A DNA stretch of 64,000 nucleotides. Source: Desmodesmus armatus. Lineage: Eukaryota > Chlorophyta > Chlorophyceae > Sphaeropleales > Scenedesmaceae. Positions 57,501 to 64,000 of this stretch are shown piece by piece. The stretch is from assembly GCA_007449985.2 (NCBI GenBank), contig VIIQ02000039.1:1-64000 (forward strand), in the 5' to 3' direction. The notes below the pieces were generated by a model. That model did not search any database. It was not told where the DNA came from and saw only the letters and a list, made by a program, of their open reading frames with translations. The position numbers and the translations under genes are program-made. Each line of letters begins with the position of its first letter. Position 1 is the first letter of the stretch.

Positions 57501-60500
57501 TCCACCCTTTCCTCCCGTGCCACCATTTGTCCTGCATTTGATGCGTGGGTTGGAGTCTGCCAGAGTGAGTGCAGATTGAGTATAGTTCGGCCTGTGCAGC
57601 GTACACTATCCACTGTGCTGTTTGGTTTACTGCTTGTGTGTCTGAGTGTGTGCTTGTCAAGCTTTGCACTACTACAGCGTGTGTTTCCCGCCAAAACCTG
57701 TGTGGGCTGAGTGTGTTGGGTCCATCACATGACCCTTTTGTTTGTGATTGGGCACAGTCCTCCTGTAGAGACAGCTTGTGTGAGACCAGCGCGTCTGCCC
57801 AGCAATATGTAGTGCTACCATCTGTTCTGGATTGATTGGCGCGTTCCTTGGCTGCAACTGGCAGCCCTTGCATGACTGGCTGCCCAGCAGCAGCATCTGC
57901 TGCGTGCTGCGCTCTCGGGTGCCTCTGCGCATGCGCCAGGGCTTGCCATATACGTCTGTGCTTTGCTGCTACTGCTGCCGGCATGCCTTCTGTCTTTATC
58001 ATCTGTGTTGCTGGCGACAAGTGCCTTGATACCGTCCAGCGGGCGTATTCCTGCTTCCTGCTTTCCCGCTTACACACGCATGTCGCACTCGAGTGCCAGC
58101 ATCGGTCCCCAACGTGGAGCTTTGTCTGGCTGTTGTTGTGCTGGCAGTCTTATTGCTGCTGCAAGAGGGCTCCTACAATATGCATCAGATCAGCTCGGCT
58201 GCTGGGGTTGGCGAAGCAGGAGTCTGGTTGTTCCTGGTGAGCTTGTCAGGACGGTTGCTGTGGCACCGGTCGTGGTTATCAATCTTGATTACCTGTGGTG
58301 TCCGGATGTGCCCTTGTGTGCCTCTCTCCGCAACAGTAGCCAACTGTTATTCCTTCTCTTTTTCAGCACAGTATCTTGTGTGCTCCTGTACCACTCCCTC
58401 CATCACCACTGGTGCGGCACCAGTGGCCTGCCCAGCTTTATTGCTGGGCAGCATTGCAATTGGGGTCGGCTCTCGGCTCCCTCTTGCTGCAGAAACACGG
58501 CCGCAGGGTCGGTTGACATGTGTGTTTGTCAGCAGCAGATACGTTCCCGATACCCCACTTGGGGTCTGCTGATGGAGATGATGTTTAGCTCCATTCTGTC
58601 TTGACTGGGTTGGCACTTTGCTACAGGGATGTGTGTAGCGGCTATTGCTTGGGTGGCGGGTGGTTCAGCAGTACCGCAGGCAGCTGTTGGAGCCGCAGCG
58701 TGTGCGCTTGCAATAAGGCCCTTTTGACGTCTGTTCAGTAGTGTATGTCTGCACGATCCTGACATGGAGTGGTTTTGTGTGGATGCTCAGTTGCAGGGCA
58801 TCTCGCTGTTGGGCTCCAGGGGTGTCTTGGTGGGTCAATGGGGCAAGTGGGCAACGGGGATGCTTGGCAGAAGGCAAGGGGCGCTTCTTTTGTCAATTGG
58901 TTGCGCAGGCGGTGATATTGTGTGTGGGAAGGGAGTCTTGGCACTTCTTATGCAGCCTTTTTAATGTATGCAGCCTTTTCACGCGTACAACCTCACCCCT
59001 CCTTGATATGCAGTCTGTGTGCGTCACCAAGCTGTTGGGTAACTAACCCATGCTTGTTCATCATGTTTCCTGGCTTCAGATATAAGTGGTTCAGGGCGTG
59101 GGGTTCTGCCACGAGTCTAATGCCGCACCCTTGGCACAGCCATATGCACGTGCAGGTGCGCGGCCATGCATCGCCGCAATCAGCATGGCATTTGCTCAAG
59201 GCGCGTGTGTGCAGCAGCGTCACGACCAGAGGTTGTGCATGTATGATCCATATCCGATTTCCGTCATCTCCACGCCCTGTTGGGATCCTTTTGCACTCCC
59301 CGCACATTCCTCCCAGGTGACAATGTTCTGCGTCTGCAGCTCATTGCATCTCCATCGATTGTGACTTGTTCAGAATACTTACCAGGCGATATATGCAACC
59401 AATCGTGTGTGTGTTGTGGCTGACTGGAAGTACTGGTTGATGCAATGTGTGGTGTACTGTGCGCATGGTGGTTACAGTTGGTGGTTTGCATCTGTGGTAG
59501 TGGCGCACAGCCCTGACGGGTCTGAGCTTTTGGTCCTGTTACTGCCCCTTGGATTGCTGCACTCAGAAACAGGAGCAGTTTGTGGCCTTCTGCAAGCAGG
59601 GGTTGCTTTCTGGGCAGCTTGCATGGCGCACTGGCTTGTGTGTGGATGCCTGTTGGGTGGAGGGCTCATCTGATACTTTGTGTGCACATCATGAAGCGCA
59701 CAGAAGCGCAAGTGTTCGGTGAGGTGGAGAAAGTGTTGGTGGTGGGATCAGGGGTACTACTATATCAGGTACTACAATATATCACGTACTACACTATACT
59801 GGGGTTGAGTATATTAGTACCCCTGGTGGGATGGCGGTGGCGCCACGCGTTCAGTATACACCACGTGATGTCACACCTGTAGCTATTATATGCTGTGGTT
59901 TGTGCTGGTTCAACACGTTGATGTCGCGAGCATGTATGGGTGGAGAGGGCACGTGTGTGCACTGTACCTTGCAGGTGTCGCGTGGTTGCTGTGGGTGATG
60001 TCTGTACACACATGTGCAGATCATGGCAACATTTGGCAGCCAGTGAAGCTCTCCAGGGCTGATAAGTGTGCTCTGTGACCAACCAAACCAGATGTTCGGT
60101 TCCGCGTAGTTGCTGGGCTTGTTTGCAGCTCAGTGCGTGGCTACTGTGGTGGCTGGAGTGCACCCTGTGGGGGCACCCAGCGGCATTAGCAATGAGGTGT
60201 GCTCACGTCTCGTGATGCCACTTGGTGGGGTTTGGAGGGCAGGCTGACGGTGGGTGCATCACGTGGGATGCGGTGGTGTTGTAGTGTGGCACACGTGGGT
60301 TGTCCTTGTGTTTCCTGTGTAAGTTGTGTTACCTGTCAGGGTTTAGTGGTACTTCAACTGCCAACTGCTAGGAACAACATGATAGGTGACAATCGCAACA
60401 CAACCTGAGTTTATTGAAGTTCGTTGAAGGCCAAATCACCGCTACACCAGTTGAGAAATCGCTTGCGAGCCCCCGACACCTCAGATCATCACGCTCCGAC

Positions 60501-60871
60501 ACCTCAGATCATCATGTCCACTGTCAAGTGGGCACTGTGTGCAATTCTGATAGCATGTGTGATTCAATGAGCTTCTTCGCGGCCAGGTGGGTGTGTGTCG
60601 AGGTTGCTGTCTACAGTGCTAGCATGATACGTGCATGCTGGCCCTCGATCATGACTGCAGCTATGGGTCCCGCACTGCGATCTTTGTGGCGCTCAGTCTC
60701 GATTGGGTTGCAGGTTCTTTGTAGTTGCACAGGCGTCGTCATCACTCATCTCGTGCATGCCTGGGATCTGGCAGCAGCTGGGTTGACACACCACACTGCA
60801 GCACACAAGCACAGCAGGTGCAATTGCTCCACTCAGGGTCGACCTGCGTTGCTGCCTGCTTGTTGTTGCAG
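54597..60871. other. Region with minisatellite and no recognised gene
   Basis: After the minisatellite at 54660-55160 the sequence is G/T-rich on the plus strand with many short frames and no family motif. Hydrophobic frames such as 57096-57710 are not supported by splice structure or domain content. An undiscovered 5' exon of the 60901 gene may lie near the right end. Confidence 0.55.
54660..55160. repeat. Minisatellite, period about 61-65 bp, around eight copies
   Basis: Units contain GTGCTGGTGCGGCTTGTGTT, TCTCAGCAGTC and TGCAGGAAGCTTGAT, starting at about 54768, 54829, 54891, 54953, 55018, 55081 and 55139, with decayed copies on the left. It starts just after the stop of the 52869-54596 gene. 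Confidence 0.9.
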
Positions 60872-60900
60872 TTGACAGCGAAGGATCTGCCTTCAGCACG

Positions 60901-62596
60901 ATGCCTGAGTATGTGCAGTGGGTGACCAAGCGCTGTGGTGACCCTGCCATCACCAAGGCAGCAGACTGCCTGGCTCTCAAGGAAAAGCTGTGTGGCAAGA
61001 GAGACACATCAGAGGTACTAATCCGATACTTAGTTAACTAACCTGAAATTTTATGCCTCAAGCTTATCCTGTTAAGCAGAGAAGAAGTGCACAGAAAACA
61101 TACAACCGTACCCATTCATTCCTAGCAAGAGTCAACCTTGTCAACACAACAGCCTATTTGCTGCCATGTCCCCGCTGGCTTTTGCTTACGTGCTGACCTT
61201 ATCACATGACGCACAACTGCTTTCAGCACCACTACAACCACCCACTCTGCCGCCTGTCCTTGTTTTCTGCCCCCCTGCCACATGCCCCCTTGCCCTCTTC
61301 CGCCTGCAAGGTCCTCTGCCTGCCTGACGGAAACACCCCCGCAACACCCCAGGCGCGGTTCAAGAGTGCCAGCCGCTACACACGTGTGACATACCTGCGC
61401 TGCTCCCTCAAGGAACTCAAGTGCACTACCGACAGTGAGACATATGATGGCCCTGGTGAGGGAGGCTTGAGCTTTTTTATTTGAGCTTTTAGGAATAGTC
61501 CCAGGTGCAGTCGGCTTCCTCTGAAGCCATCACCTATAGGAACACCAACCCCACACATCTCGGCGCTGAAGGCACTAGTGTGTTTGGAGTGGGCGCACGC
61601 GCTCCTACCCGAGCATATGGGTCCCCGGTACCAGCTTCGCGCATACCTGACAGTAGTGGCTCCATGTGGGGGCTGCCACCCCGCCACACAGGGCTGGTGC
61701 CCCACTACGGCCAGGCAAGGGGGGTGGGAGACGAACCCACGACCTTCCAGAGTGTAACCGGATGCTCTACCACTGAGCTACCCCCCCAAGGGCCCCTGTA
61801 CAGCTGGATTTGCAGCAGATCCTAGCAACCCCGCACCTTATGGAAGCGTGGCCAGCTTGGCAGTTTCTGGCCGCCCTGTATCAAAGTAACAGACTTGAGC
61901 TTCGCTGTTACTGCTGATGGCTGCTGCCTCAGCACAAGCGTGGGGCGCTTGCATCACGGGGTGCATCACTCATCATTCAAATGAGTTGGCCACACAGGTT
62001 GCATGTCAGTAGTCAGCAGCCAACACTAGTGCTTTTGTATCTCTTTATCTCTTTAGCTCTTTGAAGAGGTGGGTTGAATGGCGCTGGCCTGTGTGGCCGG
62101 CACTCACACGGCTGGGGAACAGGCCTGTGCTGCACTCAAAATCCATCAACGTCATTGTAAGTAGGGCATCTCTGAACCTACTCTACCAGGCAAGCTGGGG
62201 TGCACTCCCTATCTGACGTAGCCAAAAATGTCGCTGTGTGTGTGTGAGCAAGCAGCCTGCTACGAAGCCCTCCCCTTGGCCCAGACCACTGCACTGTAAC
62301 CCTTATCCTGTGCCCTGTCCCATCACTCCCTGCGCGTGCCGTTGCTGTGTGCAGCTCGCTCCGTGGACCCTAGAAGTATCGCTGCCTGGGTGCAGTACAT
62401 CCAGAAGGGATGCGGAATGAAGGAAAAGCCGTCCGATGCCGGGCCTACATGGCCAGCCGAGTGTGCCAAGCTGTCTGGAGACCACTGCTCGCGGCCTGAT
62501 GTCAAGTGCAGCAAGGAAGCAGCAGAGTTTCTGGACAGTGACAAGAAGGTGGTGCTACGGGGAGAGTATGAAAAGGGGCTTGCATACCTCAAATAG
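60901..62596 (+). CDS. Small 12-cysteine protein with an internal repeat, three exons; 5' end uncertain
   Basis: Exons 60901-61014 (or 60872-61014 if an upstream exon exists), 61227-61455 and 62355-62596. Phases close (0, then 1), giving 194 residues from the ATG at 60901. An acceptor TTGTTGCAG ends at 60871 and the frame stays open back to it, so the true start may lie in an unidentified upstream exon. The protein has 12 cysteines. Two related segments are visible: YVQWVTKRCG near the N-terminus, with two more Cys spaced 10 and 8 residues on, and WVQYIQKGCG in the last exon, with Cys following at similar spacing. The middle exon holds RYTRVTYLRCSLKELKC. The C-terminus is charged (KKVVLRGEYEKGLAYLK). 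No signal peptide is visible from this ATG. I recognise no family; the paired helical Cys pattern suggests a disulfide-stabilised helical protein. A tRNA-like sequence lies in intron 2. Confidence 0.58.
61716..61787 (-). tRNA. tRNA-like sequence, apparent anticodon ACA (Cys); possibly a pseudogene
   Basis: A 72-nt cloverleaf can be drawn on the minus strand: acceptor GGGGGGG/CCCCCTT (two G-U pairs), TA, D-arm GCTC/GAGC with AGTGGTA loop, anticodon stem TCCGG/CTGGA with loop TTACACT, variable AGGTC, T-stem GTGGG/CCCAC. Box A (TAGCTCAGTGG) is good. The anticodon would be ACA, unusual for Cys (normally GCA); position 37 is C, and the T-loop is TTCGTCT, lacking the conserved A58. Those oddities favour a tRNA pseudogene or tRNA-derived SINE. 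It lies antisense in intron 2 of the 60901-62596 gene. Confidence 0.5.
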
Positions 62597-64000
62597 TGTA
62601 TTCGTGTGTGTTTCACTGGTGCCGCACCAACTGCTGTGTAGTTGTGTTGCTGTTGGACTATAACTTGGCAGCAGGGTATGGTTACTGTGGGGTGTGTTTG
62701 CCTGGCGGGATCTCCTACGGCAGTCCTGAAGTAGGGTGATTACTGCTGTTTGGTATAGCTGATGCTGGTAGCACGATACGAGCAACATCTCAGCATGTCA
62801 GTTCACACAACAGTCCACTTGTCAACAATCGTCGCAGGAGTGTTACTCTACGCACTCCAGATCAGGTTTTGTGGTTTGCCGTCGTAGACTAGTTGTGCAC
62901 GTGCATGTTCGTGAGGGCTGCAAGTGACCGGCACACATGGCGAGTTGGCTCTCAAATTATGGTGTTGCTGCTGCGACTTTCTTGCAGCTGGCTGTTGGAC
63001 GCTGCTGCCTCATGAAGCTCATCTGGCTGGCACATTGTTGTTGTTCCTTGTACATTGTTCACAGAGCAGTCGTTGAGGAATGTGTGTTGGTTATGGACAA
63101 GTGCTGTTGATATGTGTGGCTGCACAGCCCTGGCATAAGCTAGTACAGGGCCTGCGCACATGGGTGGTCATGAGTGTGGCGGTTGCATTTGCTTGCGCAC
63201 TCCGTAAGGTGGTGTCTTGAATGTTTGTTGGAATCAAGCGCGGCAAAGGTGCCGATGCAAATATTGCATGTCAATGCAGGGCAGCTTCTAGCAGCGCTGT
63301 TGACACTGGGATGTTTCCGTTGTTTACAGCAGACGTTGTTGCCCCTGAACCTCCCTGCGGGTTTTTGGGGGGCGTTGCTTTCATCTTTTGGACCTCCCTG
63401 TGTCCGTGGGAGTCCCGCGCCATCTTTCCAAAGTATTTGAACCCTCCCTCTTTCAGCTGCAGTCCCCTGCCTTCTTTCCACCTACGACTGGGACCTCCTT
63501 TGTTCCCGGGTTAACCCGGGAAACGTTTGGCTCCCTCTTGCATGAGAAGGTTGCAGCCGTTGCCAAGTCCGCCGTTCAGGCCCAGATAGGCGTGATGACG
63601 GAGCTGGCCTGAACGCCCCCTTGGGCCAGCACCGTCAGTGGGTTTGTGTAGTGTTTTCAATGTCTCCAGCGGGTGGGTTAGTGTCTGATCACATTGCCGC
63701 TTGTTGCGCAGTAGTGTTGTTCACATGGTGTGGCGTGGTCGCTTGCTTCACTCTCTGGCACCAGCCAACAGAGCGCCATCTTGCACTTTCTGGCAACGCT
63801 TGACAGGGCATCATCTTGCAGGCTGGGGCACAGTTCAAGTGGGAGGCAGCCTATGCCATGGGTTTCTGACCTGCTGCTGTATGTTTACTTTCAGTCTTAG
63901 GCTAGGCAGCATCATCGTCTTGCTGGCGTTGCTTTGCGCGCTGCATCCTGCATGCCATGTTGTGTTTGGTGCAGCTGTAGTTATAGCTACACGGTTGTAG
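62597..64000. other. Right-edge region; no convincing gene
   Basis: Contains the 3' flank of the 60901-62596 gene. A frame at 63388-63612 (plus) ends LLHEKVAAVAKSAVQAQIGV and is helical-looking but short; it could be a terminal exon or retroelement remnant. A perfect 20-bp palindrome centred on GGGTTAACCC lies inside it at 63503-63522. Confidence 0.5.

Noticed and set aside
57096..57710. 204-aa hydrophobic frame, possible membrane protein
   Set aside because: No splice support, no motif, and hydrophobicity follows from G/T-rich sequence; an overlapping minus frame is equally long.

Overview
ORGANISM AND STYLE. This is nuclear DNA of a eukaryote, most probably a chlorophyte green alga of the volvocine/chlamydomonadalean type (Haematococcus-like is a guess, not shown). 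The signs are many short GT-AG introns, dense CTG/CAG triplet tracts, minisatellites in introns, TTTAGGG-type telomere-like motifs, tRNA-like remnants and no operon or Shine-Dalgarno logic. Most long open frames in the window are shadows of repeats. LAYOUT. About three quarters of the gene content is one family: four paralogues of a secreted, cysteine-rich protein with ephrin-receptor-like (GCC2/GCC3-type) repeats followed by a C-terminal PAN/Apple-like region. Copy C (minus, 219-8930, running off the left edge), copy B (minus, 13476-22643) and copy A (minus, 25555-31845) are in tandem. Copy D (plus, 40129-48298) lies head-to-head with A across an 8.3-kb spacer. I could assemble A (16 exons, 898 aa) and D (14 exons, 1009 aa) completely, with every splice phase closing. 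B closes from its second exon to its stop. C keeps its splice sites but has at least eight single-base deletions that break the frame. RIGHT SIDE. After a 4.6-kb stretch with no convincing gene comes a single-exon 575-aa low-complexity protein (52869-54596), then a minisatellite and about 6 kb without recognisable genes, then a small three-exon cysteine-containing gene (60901-62596) with an internal repeat and a tRNA-like sequence in its second intron. MOBILE AND REPEATED DNA. A 742-bp non-autonomous hAT-type element (37933-38674) has 13-bp perfect terminal inverted repeats and an 8-bp target duplication. A dispersed repeat at 38961-39040 recurs, inverted, as the start of an intron found only in copy B (introner-like). 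A small palindromic repeat occurs near 3471 and near 13413. HOW IT FITS TOGETHER. The cluster records gene duplication followed by fast intron turnover. The four copies share a backbone of phase-1 introns but differ at about a dozen intron positions. At eight exon/intron borders the junction itself, donor or acceptor with flanking exon or intron sequence, is tandemly duplicated with periods of about 50-180 bp. That recurring splice-junction duplication is the most unusual signal in the window. Function of the family is inferred only as extracellular (signal peptide, many cysteines, no membrane anchor); no substrate or partner can be read from the sequence.
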